Shown piece by piece: positions 1 through 10,097 of a DNA stretch of 64,000 nucleotides. The stretch comes from Crocinitomicaceae bacterium (GTDB taxonomy: Bacteria; Bacteroidota; Bacteroidia; Flavobacteriales_D; Crocinitomicaceae): contig JAGQYP010000002.1 in NCBI GenBank assembly GCA_020436025.1, positions 62,001-126,000 on the forward strand. Reading direction: 5' to 3'. Below the pieces are notes generated by a model that saw nothing but the letters and a program-made list of their open reading frames with translations, did no database searches and was not told the DNA's origin. Numbering within the stretch: the first letter of the stretch is position 1; each line of letters begins with the position of its first letter. The position numbers were made by a program, and so were the translations under genes.

Positions 1-999
1 GATATTGCTTCTTTTGATTCAGTTGATGATCCAGAAATTGACAAATTGGTTGGTGAGGATAAAGCAGCCCAACTCCGCGAAGAATTGGAATTGGTTGAAG
101 GGGTTTATGATGATTTCGATCGAGCAACTTATTTAAAAGGTGAAGTGGCGCCGGTATTTTTTGGTTCTGCCATCAATAATTTCGGTGTCAAAGAGCTTTT
201 GGATTCCTTTATTGAGATTTCTCCAAATCCTGTTGGAAGAGAAACGAGCAAAGGTTTAGTAGAGCCTAACGACAAAGATTTTAGCGGATTCATTTTTAAA
301 ATTCACGCGAATCTGGATCCCAAACACCGCGATAGAATTGCCTTTTTAAGAATTTGTTCGGGAACTTTTGAAAGAAATAAATTCTACAAGAATATTCGTT
401 TGGATAAAAAACTAAAATTCTCGAATCCAACTTCCTTCATGGCTCAAGATAAATCAATTATTGATGAAGCTTACCCAGGAGATGTAGTTGGATTGTACGA
501 CACAGGTAACTTCAAAATTGGAGATACTTTGACAGAGGGAGAAGACTTTAATTTTAAGGGTATTCCAAGTTTTTCACCTGAGATTTTCATGGAATTGGAA
601 AACAAGGACCCAATGAAAACCAAACAACTGGAAAAAGGAATCCAACAGTTGACGGATGAGGGAGTTGCACAGCTTTTCGTGCAACAACCAGGAAATAGAA
701 AAATTGTAGGGACAGTTGGAGCACTTCAGTTTGATGTTATCCAATACCGTTTAGAACATGAATACGGGGCTAAAGCAGATTTCAGACCAAGAAATTACTT
801 TAAGGCTTGTTGGATTACGACGGATAATGAGGCTCAACTACAACAATTTTTAAGAGCCAAAACAGGTAATATTGCCAAAGACAAAGATGATAATTACGTC
901 TTCCTGGCTGAAACGGCCTTTCTGTTGAGTTCAGCCCAGCAGGATTATCCGGATTTGGAATTCCACACCAACTCAGACTTCAAAGTGGAAGAAGCATAA
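1..999 (+). CDS. prfC: Peptide chain release factor 3 (3' part)
   Basis: C-terminal two thirds of RF3, the GTPase that recycles RF1/RF2 from the ribosome after termination. The reading frame is open from base 1 (Asp-Ile-Ala-Ser-Phe...), so the gene begins upstream of the window and the TTG at 46 is not the start. Visible are the end of the G domain (GSAINNFGVKELLDSF), the beta-barrel domain II and the RF3-specific domain III (VGALQFDVIQYRLEHEYG). The N-terminal P-loop lies outside the window. The next gene starts 2 nt after the stop, so the two are probably cotranscribed. Confidence 0.95.
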   Translation, partial: DIASFDSVDDPEIDKLVGEDKAAQLREELELVEGVYDDFDRATYLKGEVAPVFFGSAINNFGVKELLDSFIEISPNPVGRETSKGLVEPNDKDFSGFIFKIHANLDPKHRDRIAFLRICSGTFERNKFYKNIRLDKKLKFSNPTSFMAQDKSIIDEAYPGDVVGLYDTGNFKIGDTLTEGEDFNFKGIPSFSPEIFMELENKDPMKTKQLEKGIQQLTDEGVAQLFVQQPGNRKIVGTVGALQFDVIQYRLEHEYGAKADFRPRNYFKACWITTDNEAQLQQFLRAKTGNIAKDKDDNYVFLAETAFLLSSAQQDYPDLEFHTNSDFKVEEA

Positions 1000-1000
1000 T

Positions 1001-1903
1001 TTGAAAGGCATCTTTTACATATTGATCTCCACCACATGCTTTGCTTTAGTCAATTTATGTGTGAAGATCTTAGCGGGTTCAGACAGTGTATTTGAACTTG
1101 AAACTCAAGACTACTCCCCTTTTCAAATTGTCTTTTTTAGAAGTATCATTTCGCTTTCAATTTGTATTGCGATAATCAAAGCCAAAGGGATTCCCTTTTT
1201 TGGAAATAACAAGAAATGGCTGATTGTACGAGGTGTTTTTGGAGCTACCGCATTGACTTTATTCTTCTATACCATCAAAAACCTTCCTTTGGCTATTGCA
1301 ACAACCGTTCAATATCTTTCCCCAGTATTTACCGTCATTTTTGCCATTTTTCTGGTGAATGAAAAAGTGAAACCCATTCAGTGGTTGTATTTTGCGATTT
1401 CCTTTGCAGGAGTCGTCTTAATTGGATTAACTAAAGGAGATGTGAACACCGCAGCAATTGATCCTTTTTGGGTGATCATGGGAGTTGTTTCGGCTCTTGG
1501 ATCAGGTATTGCCTACAATGCCATCATGAAGTGTCGTCTAACTGATGCCCCGATAACCATTGTCATGTATTTTCCTTTGATTTCTACTCCTATCACTTTG
1601 ATTATTTCCCTAGCCAATGGATTTGTCATTCCTCAAGGAGCTGAGTGGATTTTAATTCTGATCATCGGTATTTTCACTCAGATTGCCCAAATTTACATGA
1701 CCAAAGCCTTACATGCCGAAAAAGCATCGATTGTAACTCCTTTCAAATATTTTGGAGCTATCTACGCAATTTTCATCGGTAGTTTTGTGTTCTTCGAAGA
1801 TTTGGTACCTATGCTGTACCTAGGAATTCTTTTGATTATTTCCGGTGTCCTTTTGAATTCAATTGGAAAGATTATGGATTCGTTTAGAAAGAAATTGAGC
1901 TAA
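1001..1903 (+). CDS. EamA/DMT-family transporter
   Basis: Inner-membrane protein of 300 residues with about ten hydrophobic helices in two EamA repeats (roughly residues 1-145 and 155-290), the usual size and layout of drug/metabolite exporters such as RhaT/RarD relatives. The substrate cannot be told from sequence. The start is a TTG immediately after the prfC stop with a purine-rich stretch (GGAAGAAG) inside the end of prfC, implying translational coupling. Confidence 0.85.
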   Translation: MKGIFYILISTTCFALVNLCVKILAGSDSVFELETQDYSPFQIVFFRSIISLSICIAIIKAKGIPFFGNNKKWLIVRGVFGATALTLFFYTIKNLPLAIATTVQYLSPVFTVIFAIFLVNEKVKPIQWLYFAISFAGVVLIGLTKGDVNTAAIDPFWVIMGVVSALGSGIAYNAIMKCRLTDAPITIVMYFPLISTPITLIISLANGFVIPQGAEWILILIIGIFTQIAQIYMTKALHAEKASIVTPFKYFGAIYAIFIGSFVFFEDLVPMLYLGILLIISGVLLNSIGKIMDSFRKKLS

Positions 1904-1926
1904 TTAATTGATATTTAAATATTTTC

Positions 1927-1934
1927 TATCTTCG
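1927..1934 (+). promoter_or_regulatory. Bacteroidota -7 box upstream of the SpoIIE gene
   Basis: TATCTTCG matches the Bacteroidota -7 consensus TAnnTTTG at 7 of 8 positions and lies 16 nt before the TTG start of the phosphatase gene, implying a very short leader. Confidence 0.5.
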
Positions 1935-1950
1935 TTTCAAACTTTACAAC

Positions 1951-4900
1951 TTGAGAATATTAGCCTTATTTTCCCTTTTATTTATTGTGTTTTGTTCATT
2001 CGGACAAAACGAGATCATTGTGAATCAACATGATTCTAGAATCGGAACAAAAAGCCTTAGAAGTCCTGTTTCTGATAAATATGGATATACCATGGGATTT
2101 CCAATCTCAAGAGGTGATAAACAAGTATTTGTTATTGGTCCAAATTCTTCGACAAATTTTTATACAGGGGCCGAAACAATGGGATCCATGTCTAGTGGTC
2201 ATGCTTCAGACAGAGATGCTGAAGGAAATATTTGGTTTGGAAATGATAAATATTTGTACAAGGTTGTAAAAGGCCAAATAATAGAACAAAAAGAACCCGA
2301 CTACCTAAGAAACGACACTATTACCTCAATTTACAGAGTGGGAAATGGTATCATAATTTCTTATACAAAGTATTTAGTCTATCTTGAAAATAACAAATTT
2401 GAGATTATTGATTCCTTACCAAACCTCAAAACTGGATGGAAAAATAGCCATATCAACATTTTTGAACTTGATGATGGCCAAATTTCAGTAGGTGTTATCA
2501 ATGACGAGAAAATTACCATTACCAAGTATAATCTTAAATCAAAATCAAAAAGATTAATTTATTCCGAAAAGAAAGTCTGTAATACGCAAATAATACATTT
2601 TTCAAAGGGAATTGCATTGAACAATTTTTGCTCAGACCGCCCTATGACAACTACAATTTTAGACCTAGAGGGTAAAATTTTATTCAATAGCGGTGAACGA
2701 ACTAAATTTGTTGGAGAAGATTTAAACGGATTTATTTTTACACGACCCCCCGAGAACTCAGATCTACACTCACTAAGTAAATATAAAATTGAGCATAATC
2801 GAATAGATCATATTTTTAATTATCCAACATATTTTAAAGGTTCTGCAGGGTCGAGTATAATTCCTATGAATAATGCTATACTATTTACGACAAATCAAAA
2901 TGGATATATAGCTTCATCTTCTACAATAAAAGAAACTTCGGAAGTGTATAACAGACTTAACCTTAAAGGGAACTTCAATATATACAATTCAAGAGATGGA
3001 AATTATTGGGTTTGCCTGTGGGGTGGAAATTTAATGTATGAAATTAAAGTTTTAAAAGAACTTTCGTTCAAATATTTCAGGGACGCGAGCAATGGAATAT
3101 CAATTTTTAGTTCTCAAAATGGTTCTTTACTACTTACTCCAAATTCTGACCCGAATTCCGGTTTATGGCAATATAATGATTCGACTGATCAGATTGTGAA
3201 AAAAGGTGGTGAGGGTTGGTCTTTGTCCATATCGGGATGGAAAAAGTCTGGGAATCATATTTTGGTTTCTGCATGGAGAATTGTCAAAAATGAATTTATC
3301 CAGGCACTTTTAAAACTTGATCAAAATGGAAATAATATAGAAGTAATAAAAAATGGTGATGTAAAATTTTCTAAAGGGGTTGATGAAAAGGTTTATATGC
3401 TCCTAAATGATAGTATGTTCACATTTAGCGATGGAATACCCAAATATTTATATTCTTTTGACTTAAAGAACACCCACGCAACAGTAAATGATCTCATTAC
3501 AAATCATGGCAAAACATTTTTAGTTTTGACAGACTCATTAAGTTACCATATAAATAAAAAGACAGGATCGATAGTAAATACTTTCCCCAAATTAATAGCA
3601 CATGAACTGTTTGGATTAAATTGTGAGATTCCCTTAAAAGATGAAAAAAGTGGCAAATGGTTTTGGTTTAAAAATGATCAACTTATTGAGGATTCATTTA
3701 CAAAGAATGGAAATAGTGAAATTGTTGGTTGTTTAAACTCAATCCCCTTATACTCAAATGACTTTGATAGCGAACAGAAAAATTTTTCAAATGTCTTTTT
3801 CTATGTGAATGAAGAAAAAATTGAAATGCATTCTCCTTCTCCACTTTACGAGGAAATCAAAGGTGTATTAAATCCAAATGACCGAAGTGTTTGGGTTTTC
3901 AATGAAACCAAATTATACTATTATGACTCACAAATTAATCAGATGATTTTCACTCATGACATTGGATTTCGTTTGGGATATACTTGGGATTTAGCAATTT
4001 ATAATGATCATCTTTATGTTACAGGATTTGGAAGAGTGGTCAACAAAATCTCAATTAAAGATTTTATTCCTCAATCTTCACTCGTGACTTTCTCAAGTAT
4101 TGAAGTAAATGGAAAAACCATCTCAGATTTTGAACAAATCCAGATACATTCTGATCAAAAAATAAAATTTGAATTTTATTCTGAAGATAGTCGATTCAAT
4201 AAAGTTACTTATCAATTCAGACTTAAAGGCTATAGCTCCAATTGGTCTGATTGGATCAGTTCGGATCAGACATCATTTAATAACCTTACTCCAGGGAATT
4301 ATGTTTTTGAAGTTAGAGTTAAAAACCACAACGGACTCATTGGTGAAATTAACTCAATTAAGTTTGAAGTACTTCCCTATTGGTATGAAACAAAGAGCTT
4401 TTTCATAGGGATTGGAGTGCTCGGGATTCTATTTGTTTTTGGATTGATCCGACTGAATAGCGTCCGATTGAAACTTAAGAACAAAAATTTAGAACGAATT
4501 GTAAATGAAAAAACCATCGAAGTAAGAGAACAACACCATCAACTAGAAGAAATTCATGCTGAAATCCAAGACTCAATTGCCTATGCAAAAAGAATTCAAT
4601 CTGCTATTCTTCCAAATCGAAAAGCCATCAATCTAGCCTTTCCGAAAAACTTTATTTTATATCAACCTAAAGATATTGTTGCCGGTGATTTTTATTGGTT
4701 TGAAAAGACGGATACACATTATCACTTTGCGGTGGCAGATTGTACAGGTCATGGAGTTCCTGGAGCAATGGTTTCTGTTGTCTGCAATAGTGGATTAAAC
4801 CGTGCAGTTAGAGAATATGGCTTAAATGACCCTGGTAAAATACTGGACAAAACTAGAGATTTGGTTATCAAGGAATTTGAAAAATCTGAAGAAGAAGTCC

Positions 4901-5403
4901 AAGATGGAATGGACATTGCATTGATTAGTTTGAGTATAAGTGATCAGAATGTTGGCCTCCACACTCAAACTACACGCTCACTCTCCTACGCGGGCGCTTA
5001 TAATTCCCTCTGGATTATTCGTAAAAAATCGGATCAGTGGAATTTGGATTCTGAGAACGAGAATATTGTGGAAAATGAAAATTTTGTTCTTCTAGAAATT
5101 AAGGCAGACAAACAACCTATTGCCAAATATCAATCTCCAACAAACTTCACTTCAAATACAGTTGAAATACTACCTGATGATCAAATTTTCTTGTATTCAG
5201 ATGGCTACGCGGATCAATTTGGGGGAGAAAAAGGAAAGCTGGGTGGAAAGAAATTCAAATCCAAAAATCTAAAAAAGTTCCTTCTTGAAATTGCTGAAGA
5301 GTCAGTGGAAAAGCAGGAAGAACTTTTGATAGAGAACTTAAATAACTGGAAAGGTGATTTGGAACAGATAGATGATATCTGTATTGCAGGAATTAAATTT
5401 TAA
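1951..5403 (+). CDS. Sensor protein with Y_Y_Y domain and SpoIIE-type PP2C phosphatase
   Basis: Large 1150-residue regulator. Order: signal peptide (1-18), a long periplasmic region rich in short Trp/Asn/Gly strands as in two-component-regulator propellers (about 20-710), a Y_Y_Y domain (about 720-800), one membrane helix (about 814-836), a charged coiled coil (840-890), and a cytoplasmic SpoIIE-like PP2C domain (905-1150). The last has metal-binding aspartates in AGDFYW and VADCTGHGVPGA (about 927) and a late SDGYADQFGG. Such proteins dephosphorylate Ser/Thr on partner-switch proteins in response to an external signal; no partner is encoded nearby. TTG start chosen because the signal peptide follows directly. 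Confidence 0.88.
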   Translation: MRILALFSLLFIVFCSFGQNEIIVNQHDSRIGTKSLRSPVSDKYGYTMGFPISRGDKQVFVIGPNSSTNFYTGAETMGSMSSGHASDRDAEGNIWFGNDKYLYKVVKGQIIEQKEPDYLRNDTITSIYRVGNGIIISYTKYLVYLENNKFEIIDSLPNLKTGWKNSHINIFELDDGQISVGVINDEKITITKYNLKSKSKRLIYSEKKVCNTQIIHFSKGIALNNFCSDRPMTTTILDLEGKILFNSGERTKFVGEDLNGFIFTRPPENSDLHSLSKYKIEHNRIDHIFNYPTYFKGSAGSSIIPMNNAILFTTNQNGYIASSSTIKETSEVYNRLNLKGNFNIYNSRDGNYWVCLWGGNLMYEIKVLKELSFKYFRDASNGISIFSSQNGSLLLTPNSDPNSGLWQYNDSTDQIVKKGGEGWSLSISGWKKSGNHILVSAWRIVKNEFIQALLKLDQNGNNIEVIKNGDVKFSKGVDEKVYMLLNDSMFTFSDGIPKYLYSFDLKNTHATVNDLITNHGKTFLVLTDSLSYHINKKTGSIVNTFPKLIAHELFGLNCEIPLKDEKSGKWFWFKNDQLIEDSFTKNGNSEIVGCLNSIPLYSNDFDSEQKNFSNVFFYVNEEKIEMHSPSPLYEEIKGVLNPNDRSVWVFNETKLYYYDSQINQMIFTHDIGFRLGYTWDLAIYNDHLYVTGFGRVVNKISIKDFIPQSSLVTFSSIEVNGKTISDFEQIQIHSDQKIKFEFYSEDSRFNKVTYQFRLKGYSSNWSDWISSDQTSFNNLTPGNYVFEVRVKNHNGLIGEINSIKFEVLPYWYETKSFFIGIGVLGILFVFGLIRLNSVRLKLKNKNLERIVNEKTIEVREQHHQLEEIHAEIQDSIAYAKRIQSAILPNRKAINLAFPKNFILYQPKDIVAGDFYWFEKTDTHYHFAVADCTGHGVPGAMVSVVCNSGLNRAVREYGLNDPGKILDKTRDLVIKEFEKSEEEVQDGMDIALISLSISDQNVGLHTQTTRSLSYAGAYNSLWIIRKKSDQWNLDSENENIVENENFVLLEIKADKQPIAKYQSPTNFTSNTVEILPDDQIFLYSDGYADQFGGEKGKLGGKKFKSKNLKKFLLEIAEESVEKQEELLIENLNNWKGDLEQIDDICIAGIKF

Positions 5404-6386
5404 AGATTCACACTAACTTTCGGATATCTCTTTTTGATCTCGTAAATGTCTTCCTGAAGAATGGAATTTCCGCCCAACCACAAGTAGAGCAATTCGTTCA
5501 TATTCTTCAATAAAACATAATCCAATCTTCTTAAATCGTTTCCTGAAATATCTAATATTTTCAAACTCTTCAACTTCCAGATGGATTCTGGTAATTCTTT
5601 TAATGGGGTTCTAGACATGACAAACATTGATAATTGGGATTGGTCTCCTCCGTACAATACTAGATCTTTAACAGGGTTATCAGATAAAATTAAGGATTGT
5701 AAATTCACTAATTGATCCAAATTGAAAGAGAATTTTCTAATCTGATTTTTCTGTACTTCAAGCGATTTTAAGGATTTAAGATCGTTCAAACTAATCGGAA
5801 GTTGCTCGAGGAAATTATCTTTCAAATCCAAGGTTTCTAAACCTTCCATTTTTCCAATACTCGATGGCAAAGCAACCAATGCATTTCGAGAAATGAAAAG
5901 GGCTTTCAGATTTTTTAATTCTCCAATCCCTTCCGGCAATCTCTTAATCGCATTGTCGTTCAGGTACAAATATTTCAAATTTTGAAGCTTGGAAATATTA
6001 TCAGAAATAGTCTGAATTTGATTTCTGGATAACATCAGAGATTCTAAACTTGTGAGCTCATATACAACCTCGGGAATGGACTTGAATTTGTTCCCGCCCT
6101 TCAATTGCAAGGGATCTCCTAATATTAGGATTTTCAAGCTTTTTAAATTACCAAGAGAACTAGGTAAATTGCTAATCTGATTCCCTGATATATTTAATTC
6201 TTCCAATTTTGTTAACTGAGAAACAGATTCTGGAATTTCAGTAAGTTGTTGATTTGAAAGATCTAAATGCTTTACCTCATCCTTATTCTCCAGCGCCTTT
6301 TCCAATGAAGTAAACTTACCTCCTTGGTTACCAAAGAGATAAATTGAGATGTTTAGTTGAAGGATAATTAGTAAAAGGTATTTCAT
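5400..6386 (-). CDS. Secreted leucine-rich-repeat protein
   Basis: 328 residues with a signal peptide (about 1-20) followed by roughly ten LRRs of the LxxLxLxxNxLxxLP type (residues 35-310), the pattern of Ras/Shoc2-like bacterial LRR proteins used as binding scaffolds. No enzymatic domain is present. Its stop overlaps that of the convergent SpoIIE gene by 3-4 nt, so both 3' ends share the same bases and there is no room for a separate terminator. Confidence 0.85.
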   Translation of the reverse strand: MKYLLLIILQLNISIYLFGNQGGKFTSLEKALENKDEVKHLDLSNQQLTEIPESVSQLTKLEELNISGNQISNLPSSLGNLKSLKILILGDPLQLKGGNKFKSIPEVVYELTSLESLMLSRNQIQTISDNISKLQNLKYLYLNDNAIKRLPEGIGELKNLKALFISRNALVALPSSIGKMEGLETLDLKDNFLEQLPISLNDLKSLKSLEVQKNQIRKFSFNLDQLVNLQSLILSDNPVKDLVLYGGDQSQLSMFVMSRTPLKELPESIWKLKSLKILDISGNDLRRLDYVLLKNMNELLYLWLGGNSILQEDIYEIKKRYPKVSVNL

Positions 6387-6496
6387 TGTAATTTTTTTGC
6401 AAAAATAAGAGGTTCACGGCTTACATAAAGCAGGAAATCTTAAAATCTTTATTAAAAAAAGGTAAATCTTAGATTCCTAAAAAACAAATCTTGTGA

Positions 6497-7048
6497 TTAT
6501 TCTTTCTTTTTATTTCTTCCAAACGCATATCCAAATCCAACCTGAAAGCCAACAGACTGATATTTAAATAGATAATTGTATTGCAAAGCAGCTTTCCCAA
6601 ACCAGCTCTTTCCGAAATCAAGCTCATATTCAATCCCTGCACTGATGCATGGAAGGATTTTATGCTTGTCAAATTCCGCTCCACCCCCTAAATAAATTGA
6701 AAAGTTGCGAAAGGGTATGACGTGTAAAACAATCAATCCAGTATACGCATACTCTCTTTCGATCTCATTCGTGGAATCCCTTTCTACAAAATATTTAGAA
6801 AGCTCAAATTCATTCACCAGACCAACAGCCACAAAACGATGAAATTCGAAGGTATAATCCAAACCTAATGTGGGAACAAATATTACTTCTTTATCTCCAG
6901 CCTCATTAATGGCTCTAGGAACAAAAGTAATTCCACTCGAAAAACTTAGTTTGTGTTCCATTTCAAACTCTTCCTTCTCCTTTTTTTCCTCTTGCAAATA
7001 GCTTAGAAATGGTTGAAGCAAAAAACAAATCAGCATTATTTTTTTCAT
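6497..7048 (-). CDS. Small outer-membrane beta-barrel-like protein
   Basis: 183 residues: signal peptide (MKKIMLICFLLQPFLSYLQ), a short acidic linker, then alternating hydrophobic strands ending in an aromatic-rich C-terminus (VGFQVGFGYAFG), as in small 8-stranded barrels. I recognise no specific family. The ATG overlaps the stop of the upstream FAD-oxidase gene (ATGA), so it is the last gene of the leftward operon. Confidence 0.65.
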   Translation of the reverse strand: MKKIMLICFLLQPFLSYLQEEKKEKEEFEMEHKLSFSSGITFVPRAINEAGDKEVIFVPTLGLDYTFEFHRFVAVGLVNEFELSKYFVERDSTNEIEREYAYTGLIVLHVIPFRNFSIYLGGGAEFDKHKILPCISAGIEYELDFGKSWFGKAALQYNYLFKYQSVGFQVGFGYAFGRNKKKE

Positions 7049-8448
7049 TTCAATACTTTATCTGGGTTTAAAATTCCATTGGGGTCAAAGACTCCTTTTA
7101 TCCCTTTCATTAAATCTAATTCTACTTTTCCAAAAGGAATATCCATATAGCTTTTCTGAACCAGACCTATTCCATGCTCCCCGGAAATGGTTCCTCCCAA
7201 AGCCACTACTTTTTCAAACAATTTGCGAATGGCTTTTCCCAGATCATCATTCCATTGTTTGTCGGTCATTTCTCCCTTCAAAATGTTGATATGAAGATTT
7301 CCATCGCCCGCATGTCCGTAACAAACAGATTGAAAACCGAACTCTTTCCCTATAGACTTAACCGTTTTCAATAATTCAGGTAGTTCAAACCTTGGTACAA
7401 CGGTATCTTCTTCTTTGTAGATGCTTTGAGCTTTTACCGCTTCACCTACTTTTCTTCGAATCGACCATAATTTATCTTTTTGAGACTGATCCTCGGCAAA
7501 CAAGACTTCATCTGTATCAAATTGGTCTAAAACTCCCATGATTTTTTCAATCTCCCCAAACAATACGTCTTTGTTATTTCCATCTACTTCTATGAGCAAA
7601 TGTGCTTCGATATCTTCTGGAACCGAAATAGTTGAATCCCCCATGAAGTCCAAAGTATAAAGTATCGCATCTCGCTCCATGAATTCCATCCCGCTTGGGA
7701 CAATTCCTGCATTAAAAATGGCTGCTACCGCCTCACAAGCTTGCACAGCACTTCTAAATGGAACCAGCACAAGTAAATCTTGTGTGGGATGAGGCAAGAG
7801 CTTTAAAACGGCTTTGGTAATCACTCCAAGGGTTCCTTCTGATCCAACTATCAATTGCGTCAGATTATAACCCGTGGCATTTTTCAAAACATTGGCTCCT
7901 GTCCAAATAATTTCTCCATTTGGAAGAACTACTTCTAGATTCAATACATATTCATTGGTTACTCCGTATTTCACGGCTTTGGGTCCGCCCGAATTTTCAG
8001 ATAAATTCCCCCCGATAAAACAGGAGCCTTTACTTGCTGGATCGGGAGGATAAAAAAGTCCTTCCGCTTTTAATGTATTTTGAAGTTCTTCTACAATAAC
8101 CCCTGGTTCGACCGTGACTTGATAATTTTTTGCATCGATTTTCAAGATTTTATTGAACCGTTCCATGGAAAGATTTACTCCTCCTTTCAATGGAATAGCC
8201 CCTCCACTCAAACCTGTTCGTGCTCCGCTTGGTGTCACTGGAATCCCTTCTTTATTGCAATACTTTAAAATCAAAGCTACTTCCTCCTTCGATTCAGGTT
8301 TCAAAGCAACTCCTGGAATTACCGAAATATCTTCGGTTTCATCGTGCGAATATTTGTACAGATTTTCTTCATCTGTAAGTACATTCTTTGCATCTAAAAT
8401 AGATTTGAAGTAAGCTAAATCCTTTGATTCTATTGTTCTTAAACTCAT
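7045..8448 (-). CDS. FAD-linked oxidase, GlcD / D-lactate dehydrogenase family
   Basis: 467 residues, full length for the GlcD/DLD family of FAD-dependent 2-hydroxyacid dehydrogenases. The FAD-binding PP-loop is visible (PSGARTGLSGGAIPLKGG, about 77-94), with VGSEGTLGVI near 205, and the C-terminal substrate domain has CYGHAGDGNLHINIL and the family signature GTISGEHGIG. It probably oxidises glycolate or D-lactate; the substrate is not resolvable here. Start and stop overlap neighbours by 4 nt on both sides, indicating cotranslation. Confidence 0.88.
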   Translation of the reverse strand: MSLRTIESKDLAYFKSILDAKNVLTDEENLYKYSHDETEDISVIPGVALKPESKEEVALILKYCNKEGIPVTPSGARTGLSGGAIPLKGGVNLSMERFNKILKIDAKNYQVTVEPGVIVEELQNTLKAEGLFYPPDPASKGSCFIGGNLSENSGGPKAVKYGVTNEYVLNLEVVLPNGEIIWTGANVLKNATGYNLTQLIVGSEGTLGVITKAVLKLLPHPTQDLLVLVPFRSAVQACEAVAAIFNAGIVPSGMEFMERDAILYTLDFMGDSTISVPEDIEAHLLIEVDGNNKDVLFGEIEKIMGVLDQFDTDEVLFAEDQSQKDKLWSIRRKVGEAVKAQSIYKEEDTVVPRFELPELLKTVKSIGKEFGFQSVCYGHAGDGNLHINILKGEMTDKQWNDDLGKAIRKLFEKVVALGGTISGEHGIGLVQKSYMDIPFGKVELDLMKGIKGVFDPNGILNPDKVLK

Positions 8449-9305
8449 TCTACAATTTTATATTTTGCCCAAGCACTATCTCTCTTACACGAATTAAAAT
8501 GCCACCATTCCGATTGAATTCCCCAAAAACCTCCTGCCCGCATGGCTTGTCTCAACAAATTCCTATTGGCAATGTGCTCTTTAGTCAGCATGCCTGAATC
8601 CAAATACGCTTTTTCAAGAGAAGGATAAGCAATTTTCCGAATATCGTCATAACCTGCTCCCATATCTAAGGGTGTTCCATCTAATTCGGCAATTGTTAAA
8701 TCTACGGCTGCTCCAAAATTATGTAAACTTCCATTTCGGGGATTGGAAACAAACATCCCTCTTTGTCGAGGAGGTAAAGTATCTAAGGTGTTCCACATTT
8801 TCCACTGAACACTTCTTGGACGAACTCCATCATAGACTAATAAGGTTTTTGAAGAATCCATAGATTTCAACTTTAATTGAGCTTTTACAAGTCGTTGAGC
8901 TACATCTGGTTGTAGGTAGGCTCTTTTTAAATTTCCGTATAGATTGATTCCCAAAAAATTATCCTCAGAAGCGTATTTCAAATCCACCAGAATAGTAGAA
9001 TCCAAGGATTGAATATCGACCAAACCATATTCTAAAATCTTTAACTCTAGTGTATCAATACAATCAATAGAATCTAAATTATCTTCAACAACAGCATCCT
9101 GAAGTAATGAATCCTCATCTATTTTTTCTACAGGAGTTTCTTTGGGTTCCGGTTTATCTTCCTTTTCGTTTTGGGAACAGGAAAATAAAATCAATCCGTA
9201 GATCGTGATTATTGCTGTATGGAGATGTTTCTTTTTGATTTGCTCTGAATTATGCTGTAAACCAAATTTACTAAGAAAATCAAACCAGCCACACAGACAA
9301 TACAT
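8445..9305 (-). CDS. M15D D-Ala-D-Ala dipeptidase (VanX-like lipoprotein)
   Basis: Zinc peptidase of the M15D family, which cleaves D-alanyl-D-alanine. Metal ligands are visible in SLHNFGAAVD (His195, Asp202) and EWWHF (Glu266, His269); YDGVRP and WNTLD are further family motifs. A hydrophobic stretch ends in a lipobox (LILFSC, Cys43), so the enzyme is likely periplasmic and lipid-anchored. The only ATG is at 9305, which gives an unlikely N-terminus (MYCLCGW...) lying inside the preceding permease gene; the signal sequence really begins near residue 21-26 and may use a non-ATG start. It overlaps the permease by 97 nt. Confidence 0.82.
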   Translation of the reverse strand: MYCLCGWFDFLSKFGLQHNSEQIKKKHLHTAIITIYGLILFSCSQNEKEDKPEPKETPVEKIDEDSLLQDAVVEDNLDSIDCIDTLELKILEYGLVDIQSLDSTILVDLKYASEDNFLGINLYGNLKRAYLQPDVAQRLVKAQLKLKSMDSSKTLLVYDGVRPRSVQWKMWNTLDTLPPRQRGMFVSNPRNGSLHNFGAAVDLTIAELDGTPLDMGAGYDDIRKIAYPSLEKAYLDSGMLTKEHIANRNLLRQAMRAGGFWGIQSEWWHFNSCKRDSAWAKYKIVE

Positions 9306-10093
9306 CCAGATATTGATAAATTATAATGTTTGGCAATATAAAAGCCGATCACAGAAGACATAATTCCGAATAAACATCCTAAAAAAATCATCACTTTTAG
9401 CTTTTTCGTAAGCAGGTAAGCCGATGCCGGTGGTATAACAAGTAATCCTACGACCAAGATTGCTCCGACAGATTCAAAAGACATGACCGTTGAAAGTGAA
9501 ACCAAAGCCATCAAACTATAATTCCAGAATCCATTTTTAATACCAAGCGATGCCGCATAGTCTTCGTTAAAACTTGTGATTTTCAATCCTTTAAATCCAA
9601 TGGTAGTAAAAAGTAGAACCAGAATGAATACAGGAAAAATAAACCAAAAGGCTGTCGGACCTAAATACAAATTTTCATCCACAACTATTTTATCCAGATT
9701 GATCATGGATATTTCACCAAAAAGCACACATTCCTGATCCAAATCAATCCCTCCAGCGGTGAAATAGGCCAATAAAATAACTCCAATCGCAAACAACCAA
9801 GTAAAAGTGATCCCAATTGAAGCATCCGCCGTCATTTTGGCCTTTTTATTCAGAAATTCAATTAAAACATTGGTCAAAACACCAAAAATGGCCGCTCCAA
9901 TCAACATGACCCAAGATGCTCTGCTCTGAGAAACCATGTAGGCCAGCACAATCCCAGGCAAAACTGAATGGGAAATAGCATCCCCCACCATCGCCTTCTT
10001 ACGCAAAACCAAAAAAGAACCCAAAATAGCCGAAGTACAAGCCACTGTACTCGCCGTAATGATTGTCCATATGTCAAAAATCCATTCGTTCAT
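9209..10093 (-). CDS. Metal ABC transporter permease (ZnuB/TroD/MntB family)
   Basis: 294-residue inner-membrane permease of the ABC-3 family with about eight helices; the conserved GDAISHSVLPG segment near residue 36 and ASIGITFTW near 91 are visible. With the other permease, ATPase and binding protein it forms a Mn/Fe/Zn importer. It is separated from the paralogous permease by a 219-bp repeat tract, the only large gap in the operon. Confidence 0.9.
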   Translation of the reverse strand: MNEWIFDIWTIITASTVACTSAILGSFLVLRKKAMVGDAISHSVLPGIVLAYMVSQSRASWVMLIGAAIFGVLTNVLIEFLNKKAKMTADASIGITFTWLFAIGVILLAYFTAGGIDLDQECVLFGEISMINLDKIVVDENLYLGPTAFWFIFPVFILVLLFTTIGFKGLKITSFNEDYAASLGIKNGFWNYSLMALVSLSTVMSFESVGAILVVGLLVIPPASAYLLTKKLKVMIFLGCLFGIMSSVIGFYIAKHYNLSISGCIVCVAGLIFLVNLVYSIIQSKSKRNISIQQ

Positions 10094-10097
10094 TTTA

